Assembly (NCBI GenBank): GCA_002697345.1
Contig: NZVE01000072.1
Coordinates: 22,187-86,186, forward strand
Reading direction: 5' to 3'
DNA length: 64,000 bases
Origin: Paracoccaceae bacterium
GTDB lineage: Bacteria; Pseudomonadota; Alphaproteobacteria; Rhodobacterales; Rhodobacteraceae
In this document: piece by piece, positions 37,916 to 47,965 of the stretch
Layout of the letters: every line of letters begins with the position of its first letter
How positions within the stretch are numbered: position 1 is the stretch's first letter
Program-made: the position numbers and the translations under genes
Notes under the pieces: model-generated
Seen by the model: the letters and a program-made list of their open reading frames with translations, nothing else
Databases searched by the model: none
What the model was told of the DNA's origin: nothing

Positions 37916-39431
37916 GCCGTTTCCAGTAAGCACCTGTTCCGCCTATCATTAAGCCGATTTCATCTACAGTTAACCCTTGAGTATTTATCTTTTGTGACAT
38001 TTCTCCACTATTAATAGCCATAAAATTATCAGTTAATTCGAGTAATTCATCTAAATCCTGACTGATAATGATAACTGCAGAACCCGTAGATGCAAGATCA
38101 AGAATAGCTTGTCTTATCGAGCTGGCCGCTGCTGCGTCAACACCCCAAGTTGGTTGATTAACTATAAATACTAGAGGCTTTTGGAGAACTTCACGTCCAA
38201 TTACGAATTTTTGTAAATTTCCACCAGATAAAGATCCTGCAGCAACTTTTGCGTTCGGAGTTCGAACATCAAATTCTTTTATTATATTTTGCGCAAATTC
38301 TTGAGTTTTTTTCCAGTCGATTATCCCACTTTTTTTCACAAAATTTTCCCGGGTATGTGCTGTAAGATTAGTATTTTCTATCAAGTCCATATCCGGTATT
38401 GCTGCGTGTCCTAACCGTTCCTCAGGTGCAGTTAGTAAACCCAGCAGGCGCCTTTTGTTTATTCCAATGTCCCCAATTGGTTTATCAAAAAGTCTAATTG
38501 TATTTTTATTGCTTAAGACCTCACCAGAAAGAATTTCCGTCAGTTCGTCTTGCCCATTACCAGCAACCCCACCGATCCCTAGTATTTCACCTTTAAGTAA
38601 CTTGAAACTAATATTCTTTAATTTTTTTTTCGAAGAATCATTGGGAACCCAATTCAGACAATCTACCTCTAGTGCAACCAATTTACTTATTGTTGATTTT
38701 TTTTTCGGTATTTTTATTGTGTCTCCTATCATCATTTCGGCAATGTTTCTTACATTTTCTTTTTTTGGATCACACGTTCCAACATTTTTACCACCACGCA
38801 AAATTGTTGCTGTATCGCAGATGGATCGAATGTCTTCTAATTTATGAGATATATATAAAATTGATGTTCCCTCACTTTTTAATTTTTTAAGAGTATTGAA
38901 GAGAGTTTTTATTTCATTTGGTGTGAGAACTGATGTTGGTTCATCCATTATTAAAAGTTTAGGATTTTGTAATAAGCATCTTATTATTTCTACCCTTTGC
39001 TGTTCCCCGGCAGAAAGATTCCCAACCATTTTCTCTGGGTTTATTGGCAAACCATATTCAATTGAAACGGTTTCAATCTTATTGGATAGATGGTCCATAC
39101 TTGGAGGAGATTCCATTCCAAGTGCTATATTCTCTGCGACTGATAGTGCGTTAAATAAAGAAAAGTGTTGAAAGACCATGGCTACTCCACAAGACCTAGC
39201 ATCTCGTGGTTCGTTTGGTGAGTAAAGATTTCCGTTAAGTTTCATCAAACCTTTATCTGGCTTTACTAATCCATATATTGTTTTAACTAAAGTTGATTTC
39301 CCAGCCCCATTCTCACCAAGTAATGCATGTATTTCGCCAGTTTTTATTGTAAATTTGACATCCTCATTAGCTATTACACCTGGATATGACTTTGTAATGC
39401 CATGTATTTCTAAGAGAGAGGAGCTACTCAT
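37908..39431 (-). CDS. ABC transporter ATP-binding protein with two nucleotide-binding domains
   Basis: This 507-residue cytoplasmic protein carries two ATP-binding cassettes, like YufO of the BMP nucleoside transporter class. Domain 1 has Walker A GENGAGKSTL, signature LSAGEQQR and Walker B LLIMDEPTSVL. Domain 2 has a degenerate Walker A (GVAGNGQDEL), signature LSGGNLQK, and VNQPTWGVD in place of a normal Walker B; an inactive-looking second site is usual for this subfamily. It overlaps xdhC by eight bases at its start and the first permease at its end. Confidence 0.94.
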   Translation of the reverse strand: MSSSSLLEIHGITKSYPGVIANEDVKFTIKTGEIHALLGENGAGKSTLVKTIYGLVKPDKGLMKLNGNLYSPNEPRDARSCGVAMVFQHFSLFNALSVAENIALGMESPPSMDHLSNKIETVSIEYGLPINPEKMVGNLSAGEQQRVEIIRCLLQNPKLLIMDEPTSVLTPNEIKTLFNTLKKLKSEGTSILYISHKLEDIRSICDTATILRGGKNVGTCDPKKENVRNIAEMMIGDTIKIPKKKSTISKLVALEVDCLNWVPNDSSKKKLKNISFKLLKGEILGIGGVAGNGQDELTEILSGEVLSNKNTIRLFDKPIGDIGINKRRLLGLLTAPEERLGHAAIPDMDLIENTNLTAHTRENFVKKSGIIDWKKTQEFAQNIIKEFDVRTPNAKVAAGSLSGGNLQKFVIGREVLQKPLVFIVNQPTWGVDAAAASSIRQAILDLASTGSAVIIISQDLDELLELTDNFMAINSGEMSQKINTQGLTVDEIGLMIGGTGAYWKRHD

Positions 39432-40362
39432 TTTTGACAGTCTTTCCTAGTTTTTCGGCATTTTGATTTAATAAGAGCTCTTGGGCGACACTAATAGCTA
39501 TTGCCTGAGGCTGTTTTCCTAATAAAGGATTACCGATAGGACATGATATTTTCTGAATGTTATCTAAAGAGTGCCCAAGTTCAGTAAGCCGTTTTTGGAA
39601 TCTCGCCCACTTTGTTTTAGAACCTATGAGACCAATACTATCAAAGGAGCTACCTAAGAGCCTATGGCATAGATCTAAGTCAAGCGCGTGAGAGTATGTT
39701 AGTATCAAATGTTGACAGCTTTCTGGTGCGTATTCTGTTAGAGAGGGAAGTTCATGAGAGTATAAAACTTTCACATTGTGGGGTATATTTTTAGGAAACC
39801 TTTCTTTACTAGTATCTAGCCAAGTTAAATCAAATTCTGGTAGCTGTGAAAGTATATAAATCAAAGCTTGTCCAACATGGCCAGCTCCATATATCCAAAT
39901 AGGGATCTTATTTGTCTTTACTGACTCGATTAACCATCCTTTAGAAAGTAAGCACCTTTCCTTTTCACCTGACTTGTTATTTATGTTATTTTCTAATTTC
40001 AAGATAGAAGGAGGTTTTTTGTTTGAACCTGCAACTTGTCTAGAAAAAAACTTTTTAGAGTTCATTCGATCTAAACGGTCGAGGTTAAAAATTTCATTTA
40101 CTATTGTCACGCTACCTCCACAGCACTGTCCTAAATTTGGACCAAGAGGCACTGTTTTTAAGTATTCTCCATCGAAACTCTTTTTAGTTGCTTGGAACTC
40201 CAAAGCTCCCCCTCCGATGGTGCCTTGCTGGCCACCTTCCCAAATAAGCATTTCTGTTCCGGTTTCCCTGGGGACAGAGCCTTTTGTTTCAACTATTACC
40301 GTACGACAGACACTACCGTGAAGAAGTACTTTCTCTCGAAGTATTTTCAAATCAAACGCCAT
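39424..40362 (-). CDS. xdhC: Xanthine dehydrogenase accessory protein XdhC
   Basis: XdhC binds molybdenum cofactor, helps convert it to the sulfurated form and delivers it to XdhB. The 312-residue protein has the N-terminal VIVETKGSVPRETGTEMLI segment, GTIGGGALEFQA, and QCCGG in the region LGQCCGGSVTIV, with a C-terminal Rossmann-like half (PIWIYGAGHVGQALI, then IGLIGSKTKWARFQKRL). I chose ATG at 40362 with AGGG upstream; a TTG five codons earlier is weaker. It overlaps xdhB upstream and the ABC ATPase downstream. Confidence 0.95.
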   Translation of the reverse strand: MAFDLKILREKVLLHGSVCRTVIVETKGSVPRETGTEMLIWEGGQQGTIGGGALEFQATKKSFDGEYLKTVPLGPNLGQCCGGSVTIVNEIFNLDRLDRMNSKKFFSRQVAGSNKKPPSILKLENNINNKSGEKERCLLSKGWLIESVKTNKIPIWIYGAGHVGQALIYILSQLPEFDLTWLDTSKERFPKNIPHNVKVLYSHELPSLTEYAPESCQHLILTYSHALDLDLCHRLLGSSFDSIGLIGSKTKWARFQKRLTELGHSLDNIQKISCPIGNPLLGKQPQAIAISVAQELLLNQNAEKLGKTVKNE

Positions 40363-42658
40363 TTCTTGCCCTGTCAATTGCTTTTAGAATTTCTTCTGGA
40401 GTTGCTGGAGTGTTAAGGTGAGGGTATTGTGTTCCACATTGCGAAATGGCATTTGAAATAGCAAGCCAGGCAGAGATTCCTAATATTAGTGGAGGTTCAC
40501 CTACCGCTTTGGAATTATATACCGTATCTAACCTATTTGGTGCGTCCCATAACTCAATATTAAGTACTTTCGGGCGGTCTGACGCACAAGGAATTTTGTA
40601 GGTAGAGGGTGCAAAAGTTTTCAGTGTTCCGCTTTTATCCCAGACAAGCTCTTCAGTTGTCAGCCAACCTAATCCCTGAATGTATCCTCCTTCAATTTGA
40701 CCTAAATCTATAGCTGGATTAAGTGATCGACCACAGTCATGTAGTATGTCTGCCCGTAAAAAATTTGTTTCGCCTGTAAGGGTGTCGACTGCAACCTCTG
40801 TGATTGCTGCTCCATAGGAAAAGTAGAAAAATGGTCGACCTACCCCAGTCTTTCGGTCCCAAAACAGTTCTGGGGTAGCATAATATCCCGTGGAACTTAA
40901 GGACACTCTGTTTTGATAAGCTATTAAAACACCTTCCGTGAAGCTTATTAATTTAGTTCCAATTAGAATATTCCCATTTTCAAAAATAATTTGATCTTCG
41001 GATATTTTATTTTCTTTTGATAAAACTTTTCTAATCCTGTTAACTATTTTTCTACATGCTATTTTTGTTGCCATACCATTAAGGTCAGCACCAGAAGATG
41101 CAGCTGTAGCAGATGTATTTGGGACTTTAGCAGTGTCTGTTGCAGAAAATTTTATCCTATCAATCCCTATACCGAAAGTTTCTGCAGCAATCTGCGCAAC
41201 CTTTATAAAAAGGCCTTGCCCCATTTCTGTGCCACCATGATTTAAATATACAGACCCATCTGTATAGACATTAACTATTGCACCTGCTTGGTTTAGATGG
41301 GTTAGAGTAAATGAAATTCCAAATTTTACCGGGCTCAGGGCAATTCCCTTTTTTATAATTGAGTTATCTTTATTCCAAGCCTTAATAGCTTCTAATCTTG
41401 ACTTATAATTTGCTGTCTTAAGTAAAGTTTCCGTGATTTCTGTTGATATAGAGTCGACAACGGGCATACCGTAAGGAGTGGTTTGTGGCTTCTGTAAATT
41501 GCCCTTTAATAATGTACCTGACCTGTAAAAATTAATAGTTCTTACTTCGATGGGGTCCAGGTTCAAGTGAGATGCGATATGATCAATTGCCCTTTCTATA
41601 CCTATAATTCCTTGTGGGCCTCCAAACCCTCTAAAAGCGGTATTTGATTGCGTGTTGGTTTTTAATCTATGCGATGTAATAGATACATCTTCTAAGTTAT
41701 AAGTATTGTCAGAATGAAGCATTGCTCTATCTGCTACCGGTAAAGATAAATCTTGTGACCAACCACATCTAACATAGTGTTTAAATTTAATTCCAAGGAT
41801 TTTCCCGTCTTCATTAAAGCCTACATCGTAGTCAATTCGAAAGTCGTGACGTTTGCCAGTTATAATGATATCATCATCACGATCATAACGCATTTTGCAG
41901 GTTTTCTTGGTAGCTTTTGCGGCTATTGCGCAGGCGATTGCCAGTGCGTTACCTTGGGATTCTTTTCCACCAAAAGCCCCACCCATTCTTCTTACTTCAA
42001 CTCGTACTTCGTGCATTTTTAAGCCTGTAGCTTCTGCTACTTTATGCTGAATTTCCGTTGGGTGCTGAGTTGACGAATAGATAACTAACCCTCCGTCTTC
42101 TTGCGGTGCGGCTATTGCTACCTGACCTTCGAGGTAAAAATGCTCTTGACCTCCTATGTAGAAACTATCCGTTAATTTGATTGGTGCTGCATTTATAGCA
42201 CTTTCAGGTGTTCCCTTTATGTAGTGACACTCGCCGTCTGCTATCATTGATTTTGATTCAATAGCGTCTTCGATAGTTAACACCGGTTTTTCTTCTTTGT
42301 AATTTACTCTGGCTAGTCGACACGCTTTCCTTGCATTTATGTGACTGCTTGCAATAACCAAGAAAATTGGTTGACCAAGAAAATGAATTGTCCCGTCTGA
42401 AAGTAATGGCTCATCATTGGCCGATGGCGATGTATCGCTAGTGAATAGAAGATCTTTGGCAGATATTACTGTGATTACGCCGTCCGATTCTACCACTTTT
42501 GATAAATCTAATTCTACAATTGAACCCTTAGCAATAGAAGAGAGACCAAACGCCAGATGCAGTGAGTCATGCGAAAGACTAATGTCATCGGTAAACAAGG
42601 CTCTGCCAGTAACATGAAGTTCACCTGAATCGTGGGGTATGTTTTTACCTATGGACAC
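40352..42658 (-). CDS. xdhB: Xanthine dehydrogenase, molybdenum-binding subunit
   Basis: XdhB carries the molybdenum cofactor and oxidises hypoxanthine to xanthine and urate. The 768-residue protein shows the usual landmarks: GRALFTDDI at the start, VRRMGGAFGGKES (normally MGGGFGGK), NTAFRGFGGPQG with the substrate Arg, GGTEMGQGLFIKVAQIAAE, and the catalytic Glu in AVGEPPLILG near the C-terminus. Both key purine-site residues are present, favouring a true xanthine dehydrogenase over an aldehyde oxidase. The GTG start at 42658 overlaps xdhA by ten bases. Confidence 0.96.
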   Translation of the reverse strand: MSIGKNIPHDSGELHVTGRALFTDDISLSHDSLHLAFGLSSIAKGSIVELDLSKVVESDGVITVISAKDLLFTSDTSPSANDEPLLSDGTIHFLGQPIFLVIASSHINARKACRLARVNYKEEKPVLTIEDAIESKSMIADGECHYIKGTPESAINAAPIKLTDSFYIGGQEHFYLEGQVAIAAPQEDGGLVIYSSTQHPTEIQHKVAEATGLKMHEVRVEVRRMGGAFGGKESQGNALAIACAIAAKATKKTCKMRYDRDDDIIITGKRHDFRIDYDVGFNEDGKILGIKFKHYVRCGWSQDLSLPVADRAMLHSDNTYNLEDVSITSHRLKTNTQSNTAFRGFGGPQGIIGIERAIDHIASHLNLDPIEVRTINFYRSGTLLKGNLQKPQTTPYGMPVVDSISTEITETLLKTANYKSRLEAIKAWNKDNSIIKKGIALSPVKFGISFTLTHLNQAGAIVNVYTDGSVYLNHGGTEMGQGLFIKVAQIAAETFGIGIDRIKFSATDTAKVPNTSATAASSGADLNGMATKIACRKIVNRIRKVLSKENKISEDQIIFENGNILIGTKLISFTEGVLIAYQNRVSLSSTGYYATPELFWDRKTGVGRPFFYFSYGAAITEVAVDTLTGETNFLRADILHDCGRSLNPAIDLGQIEGGYIQGLGWLTTEELVWDKSGTLKTFAPSTYKIPCASDRPKVLNIELWDAPNRLDTVYNSKAVGEPPLILGISAWLAISNAISQCGTQYPHLNTPATPEEILKAIDRARNGV

Positions 42659-44019
42659 GGCAGTACCCCTCTCGAATCTATATTTGTATCAGTCATTTCG
42701 TAAAAGAGACGAGTTAGTAGGTTTTGTGCTACCTTTAGGCGGTAGTTTGAAGAGGCCCTGAGATCACTTATAGGGAAGAAGTCTCTCGAGATCTCACTTT
42801 TAGCGGTTTCAAAGGTCTTATAGCTCCATTGCGATCCTATTAGCTTCTTTTCTGTCTTAAATGCTCTTTTTGGTGTCCCCGCCATTCCGCCATATGCAAT
42901 TCGGCATTCTGTTATAGTGTTTTCAAACACAGTTAATTTAAAGCAACCACAAATAGCTGAAATATCTTGATCAAAACGTTTGGACACTTTGTAGCACTTT
43001 AGAATATCTACTTCCTTAGGAATTATAATAGATTCGATAAACTCTCCAGGATTCAGATCTTGAACGCCGTAGTCTATAAAAAAATCTTCAATCGGTAGCA
43101 TCCTAATGGTTTCTGCATGCCTTAACTTGAGGATGGCTCCAAGAGCTATTAAAGCGGGAGGACCATCCCCTACGGGAGATCCATTTGCTATATTGCCACC
43201 AATCGTGGCTGAATTCCTAATTTGGACTGCTCCGTATCTTAAAAGCATGTCGGTAAAGCTTGGGAATGTAGAGCGCAAATTGACAATTAATTCTGCGATG
43301 GTGCACGCTGCTCCAATTTGTACTGTTTCTGTGGTGATCTCAATGTGTTTTAACTGTTCACATCCCCCTAAGAAAATCATATTTTTGAAACTTTTTAATT
43401 TCTTTGTTATGTCTAAACTTAAATCTGTTGCACCGGCCACTAACGTTGCTTCTGGGTTATTCTTATATAATGTTGCTAGATCCTCCAGTGATTGAGGTAA
43501 GTTGTTAGGGGAGGTTATATCTTTTAATCGGTCTAGATTTTCATTCATCCACACAGGAACTGATTCATTCAAATTCTCTTTAGCTGAATGGATAATAGGG
43601 CCATAGCCAGTACATCTGCAGAGGTTTCCAGCTAATTGGTTTTCGATGTCAGAATCACCATTCTTATGAGCAGCGACCAGCGTGCTTATAAACCCCGGAG
43701 TACAAAACCCGCATTGAGAACCATGGTTTTTTACCATCGACTTTTGAATGGGATGTAGCGAACCATCTGGACCACTTATTCCCTCAACAGTCCTCACGGC
43801 TTTTCCATGTATTTGTGGCATTAAAGCAATGCAAGAGTTAGTCGTTTTTGCTATGCCGGTCTCATCAGTCACTATTACTGAACAGGCCCCGCAATCACCT
43901 TCGTTGCATCCCTCTTTTGTTCCGGTAAGCCCTTTGACTTCGCGTAAAAAATTTAACAGAGTGTCCGAAGATTTTACTTCTGCATTTACGACTTCCCCGT
44001 TTAGAAGAAACGTAACCAT
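42649..44019 (-). CDS. xdhA: Xanthine dehydrogenase, iron-sulfur and FAD subunit
   Basis: XdhA passes electrons from the molybdenum site through two 2Fe-2S clusters to FAD and NAD. The 456-residue protein has the plant-type cluster cysteines C38, C43, C46 and C63, the second cluster at C103, C106, C134 and C136 (CGFC and CRC), then the FAD domain with VAGATDLSLDITKK and TIGGNIANGSPVGDGP. It is the first gene of the seven-gene operon; the 162 bases to divergent dnaE must hold both promoters. Confidence 0.96.
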   Translation of the reverse strand: MVTFLLNGEVVNAEVKSSDTLLNFLREVKGLTGTKEGCNEGDCGACSVIVTDETGIAKTTNSCIALMPQIHGKAVRTVEGISGPDGSLHPIQKSMVKNHGSQCGFCTPGFISTLVAAHKNGDSDIENQLAGNLCRCTGYGPIIHSAKENLNESVPVWMNENLDRLKDITSPNNLPQSLEDLATLYKNNPEATLVAGATDLSLDITKKLKSFKNMIFLGGCEQLKHIEITTETVQIGAACTIAELIVNLRSTFPSFTDMLLRYGAVQIRNSATIGGNIANGSPVGDGPPALIALGAILKLRHAETIRMLPIEDFFIDYGVQDLNPGEFIESIIIPKEVDILKCYKVSKRFDQDISAICGCFKLTVFENTITECRIAYGGMAGTPKRAFKTEKKLIGSQWSYKTFETAKSEISRDFFPISDLRASSNYRLKVAQNLLTRLFYEMTDTNIDSRGVLPCP

Positions 44020-44181
44020 TAAAAATCATCCTGCCGCGATACCTAAAGATTATTTAGAGTCCGTGTTTTGTTGATGCGGCGTAAACAAAATGAACCCGTA
44101 TGTTAGCAAAAGGCCAAAAAACAGATTTGGCAAGTGTTTTGTGCACTTTTAGATTTCTACTTAGTATAGTAAGTTTGAATT

Positions 44182-47100
44182 ATGTCAAAGAATCCTAAAT
44201 TTATCCACTTAAGACTCCATTCAGAATATTCACTACTTGAAGGCGCTATTCGACTTAAAAAAATACCTGAAATGTGTATTTCTGCGGAGATGCCAGCGGT
44301 AGCGGTCACAGACACTAACAATTTATTTGGTGCCTTAGAGTTCTCTGAGTATGCTTCTTCAGCCGGAATTCAACCGATCCTGGGATGCCAGATGGATTTG
44401 TCATATCTAAAGCTACCAGAAATAGGTACGTCCAAAAATAGTGATTCTATCGTTCTTCTTGTTCAAAATGAAATTGGCTATAAAAACCTTTTAAAACTTA
44501 ATTCTAGGGCTTATTTTGAAAGTGAAGGTCAAGCTCAAATAAAAATAGAGGATTTAAGTTTATATTCAGAAGGTTTAATTTGCCTTACTGGTGGAGCGGA
44601 AGGTCCAGTAGGAAGGCTGTTAAATTCTGATAAAATTTCAGATGCTAGACAGTTATTAGTAGACTTTTTAGATATTTTTAAGAGTAATTTGTATATTGAG
44701 CTTCAAAGGCATCCGGGAGAAAATGGGCTTCCAAATATAGAAGCAAAGACCGAGAGCTTATTTATTGATCTCGCATATGAACTTAAAATCCCTCTTGTTG
44801 CAACAAATGATGTTCATTTTCATGATACTGAAATGTTCGAAGCGCATGATGCATTAATGTGTATTTCATCTGGTTCTTATGTTGATCAAAAGCAGTCTCG
44901 ACGACAATTGAGTACTCAGCACTATTTTAAAACTCAGCAGGAAATGTTGACATTATTTGCTGATTTGCCTGAGGCAACTAGTAACACTGTTGAGATCGCT
45001 CGTAGGTGCGCCTTCAAAGCTGAAACTAGAGATCCAATACTCCCAAAATTTGCCGAGAACGAAAATGAAGAATTGTGTACTGAAGCAAGAATGGGACTTA
45101 AATCAAGGTTAAAAGTTATTAAACTGGTCGCTCCAATATCAGAATACGAAAGCCGACTAGATTTTGAACTTAAAGTAATAGAAGAAATGGGATTTCCAGG
45201 TTACTTTCTGATCGTTGCAGACTTTATTAAGTGGGCAAAATCTAAAGGAATCCCTGTTGGTCCAGGGCGAGGGTCCGGAGCGGGATCTTTAGTGGCGTAT
45301 GCCTTAACTATTACTGATTTAGATCCTTTACGTTATTCCCTTTTATTTGAACGATTTTTGAATCCGGAACGTGTTTCTATGCCTGATTTTGATATCGATT
45401 TTTGTATGGATAGGAGAGAAGAAGTAATTAACTACGTTCAACAGAAATATGGTCAAGATAAAGTCGGACAGATAATTACTTTTGGGGCATTACTGTCCAA
45501 AGCGGCAATTCGAGATATTGGTCGTGTTTTGCAGATGCCTTATGGGCAGGTTGATTCTTTAGCTAAGTTAATACCTGTTGATGGGGTTCGGCCTGTCAGT
45601 ATTGCAAAAGCTTTGACTGATGAACCTCGTTTAAAAGATGCGGCTAAACAGGAAGAGGTAGTTGCCAGACTGCTGGATTATTCAGAAAAAGTTGAGGGAT
45701 TACTGAGAAACGCGTCTACCCATGCTGCTGGAGTTGTAATTGGTGATAGACCATTAGATGAACTCGTCCCATTATATCAAGACCCGAGATCGACTATGGT
45801 CGCAACGCAGTTTAGTATGAAATGGGTCGAACTTTCGGGCCTCGTAAAATTTGACTTTTTGGGTCTAAAGACTCTTACCGTTATTCAAAATGCATTAAAT
45901 TTATTAAAAACCCGCAATGTCATAATTGATATCGGTAACATTGCTCTTGATGATCAAAAAACCTTCGAATTATATGCTTCGGCCAAAACGGTAGCAGTAT
46001 TCCAGGTGGAAAGCTCGGGCATGATGGATGCTCTTCGTAGGATGAAGCCTACCTGCATAGAGGATATTGTCGCATTGGTAGCTCTATACAGACCTGGGCC
46101 GATGGAAAATATTCCAGCTTACTGTGAGGTAAAAAATGGTTTAAAAGAATTAGTTTCTATCCATCCTCTCATTGATCATATCCTTGCTGAGACTCAAGGG
46201 ATTATTGTCTATCAAGAACAAGTTATGGAAATTGCTCAAGTTATGGCTGGATATAGTCTAGGAGGAGCAGATCTACTTAGACGCGCTATGGGTAAGAAAA
46301 TTAAAGAAGCTATGGATGCTGAGAGACCAAAATTTATGAAGGGTGCTGAGTCTAACGGGGTTGATGAAAAAAAAGCATCAGAAGTTTTTGATTTACTCGA
46401 GAAGTTTGCCAATTATGGCTTTAATAAATCCCACGCAGCGGCTTATGCCATAGTTAGTTATCAGACAGCATGGCTAAAGGCTAATTACCCTTTAGAGTTC
46501 ATGGCTGGTGTAATGAATTGTGATATGCACTTAACAGATAAGCTTTCTATTTATAAAGATGAAATTATTAATGGGTTGCACTTATCAATAGTACCACCCT
46601 GCGTTAATCGTTCGGAAGTAGATTTCTCCGTTAAGAATAATGAACTTATATACGCTCTAACTGCTTTAAAGAATGTTGGTCCAGAAGCGATGCAATTAAT
46701 AGTTGACGCACGTGAAAAAAGTGTTTCAAAAAAATTCAGTGATATTTTTGAATTCTCTAGGCTGGTTGAAATGAAGAAAATAGGAAAGCGTCCACTGGAA
46801 ATGTTGGTCAGAGCAGGAGCATTTGACCAACTCAATTCAAACAGATCGGTTTTATTGAAAAGCCTAGACAGCTTGGTCTTATATTCAGCAGCAATTCATG
46901 ATCAAAGAGTTTCGGATCAAAGTTCGCTTTTTGGGGAGGCTGGAGAAGACTTATTAGAACCGAAGTTGAAAGAGCTTGATAGCTGGTTGGCGAGTGAAAA
47001 ACTCGTTGAGGAACATCGTGCGATTGGGTTTTACCTTTCGGGTCACCCGTTAGATGATTATAAGAGTTCTTTAAAGCGAAATGGAGTAACCACACTTGCT

Positions 47101-47634
47101 GAACTACGAACTTTAGTAAAAAATGGACCGGTAATTGCCAAAGTCGCAGGAACTATTTCAGGACGTCAAGATAGAAAGTCAGCACGAGGAAATAGGTTTT
47201 CTTTTGTTCAGGTGTCAGATCCAACGGGTTTATTTGAGGTAACCTTATTTTCTGATGTTTTAGATTCCTCTGAGCAATACCTTGTTGCTGGAGAAAATGT
47301 GGTTATGAGTGTTGAAGCAACCTCAGAGGCTGAACAATTAAAGTTACTTTGTCGTGCGGCGCAACCTATCGATACTGCTTTAGTGGACAAAAGTAAAAAA
47401 GGTTTAAAAGTTTTTGTTAACTCAGGTGGAACGATTTCTTCTGTTGCCTCCTTATTAAGCCGTGCCGATAAAGAGAAAAGTGTTTTTGGTCGTGGAGAGG
47501 TCTCCCTTTGCTTGGTAGACTCAGGTCTTCCAGGGGAGGTTGAGCTTTTAGTTGGAGACTCTTTTCCAATTAATCCACAAGTAAACAATGCATTAAGAGA
47601 AATTAAGGGTGTTTTATCAGTAGAGGAATATTGA
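44182..47634 (+). CDS. dnaE: DNA polymerase III, alpha subunit
   Basis: DnaE is the replicative polymerase. The 1150-residue protein starts with the PHP domain (HLRLHSEYSLLEGA, AVTDTNNLFGALEF), followed by the polymerase core with GPGRGSGAGSLVAYAL and the catalytic aspartates in MPDFDIDFCMDRREEVI, then FGALLSKAAIRDIGRV, KFDFLGLKTL, the region IVYQEQVMEIAQVMAGYSLG, and a C-terminal OB fold (about residues 985-1060). The length and PHP region fit replicative DnaE rather than the shorter error-prone DnaE2. A TTGGCA at about 44129 may be its -35 box. Confidence 0.97.
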   Translation: MSKNPKFIHLRLHSEYSLLEGAIRLKKIPEMCISAEMPAVAVTDTNNLFGALEFSEYASSAGIQPILGCQMDLSYLKLPEIGTSKNSDSIVLLVQNEIGYKNLLKLNSRAYFESEGQAQIKIEDLSLYSEGLICLTGGAEGPVGRLLNSDKISDARQLLVDFLDIFKSNLYIELQRHPGENGLPNIEAKTESLFIDLAYELKIPLVATNDVHFHDTEMFEAHDALMCISSGSYVDQKQSRRQLSTQHYFKTQQEMLTLFADLPEATSNTVEIARRCAFKAETRDPILPKFAENENEELCTEARMGLKSRLKVIKLVAPISEYESRLDFELKVIEEMGFPGYFLIVADFIKWAKSKGIPVGPGRGSGAGSLVAYALTITDLDPLRYSLLFERFLNPERVSMPDFDIDFCMDRREEVINYVQQKYGQDKVGQIITFGALLSKAAIRDIGRVLQMPYGQVDSLAKLIPVDGVRPVSIAKALTDEPRLKDAAKQEEVVARLLDYSEKVEGLLRNASTHAAGVVIGDRPLDELVPLYQDPRSTMVATQFSMKWVELSGLVKFDFLGLKTLTVIQNALNLLKTRNVIIDIGNIALDDQKTFELYASAKTVAVFQVESSGMMDALRRMKPTCIEDIVALVALYRPGPMENIPAYCEVKNGLKELVSIHPLIDHILAETQGIIVYQEQVMEIAQVMAGYSLGGADLLRRAMGKKIKEAMDAERPKFMKGAESNGVDEKKASEVFDLLEKFANYGFNKSHAAAYAIVSYQTAWLKANYPLEFMAGVMNCDMHLTDKLSIYKDEIINGLHLSIVPPCVNRSEVDFSVKNNELIYALTALKNVGPEAMQLIVDAREKSVSKKFSDIFEFSRLVEMKKIGKRPLEMLVRAGAFDQLNSNRSVLLKSLDSLVLYSAAIHDQRVSDQSSLFGEAGEDLLEPKLKELDSWLASEKLVEEHRAIGFYLSGHPLDDYKSSLKRNGVTTLAELRTLVKNGPVIAKVAGTISGRQDRKSARGNRFSFVQVSDPTGLFEVTLFSDVLDSSEQYLVAGENVVMSVEATSEAEQLKLLCRAAQPIDTALVDKSKKGLKVFVNSGGTISSVASLLSRADKEKSVFGRGEVSLCLVDSGLPGEVELLVGDSFPINPQVNNALREIKGVLSVEEY

Positions 47635-47664
47635 ATTTAAGTAGAGTTCGTGCCTCAAAAATAG

Positions 47665-47865
47665 TTAGTAATGAGGTGGTTTGTCATCTTGAAAATATGC
47701 AGCACCGCCACTTTCGAGCTCTTTTTCTGCTAACGTACTCATTAATTTTTCGATCCTAGAAGCTGATAAAGAAATTGTGGTCTCGTGCTTGGCAACGATA
47801 TCAGATAATTCGTCCAAGCTCTTCATAATGTGTGATAACTTTTCTTCTATTATAATGGAGTCCAT
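47665..47865 (-). CDS. SlyX family protein
   Basis: This 66-residue protein is a short coiled coil (about residues 5-50: a heptad-like run from EEKLSHIMKSLDELSDIVAKH on) ending in the family's tail DDKPPHY, close to the usual PPHY terminus of SlyX. The function is unknown. It is convergent with dnaE (30 bases apart) and divergent from hisS. It is short, but the C-terminal signature makes it a real gene. Confidence 0.85.
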   Translation of the reverse strand: MDSIIIEEKLSHIMKSLDELSDIVAKHETTISLSASRIEKLMSTLAEKELESGGAAYFQDDKPPHY

Positions 47866-47965
47866 GAATTTAACCTTTTTTATAGTTTTAAATTAGCCTT
47901 TGCCTTGCCCCTCATTAGCACGTCAGTTAAAGCAGGGCTAAAGAATTATTAATCGGTTTGTTTCA

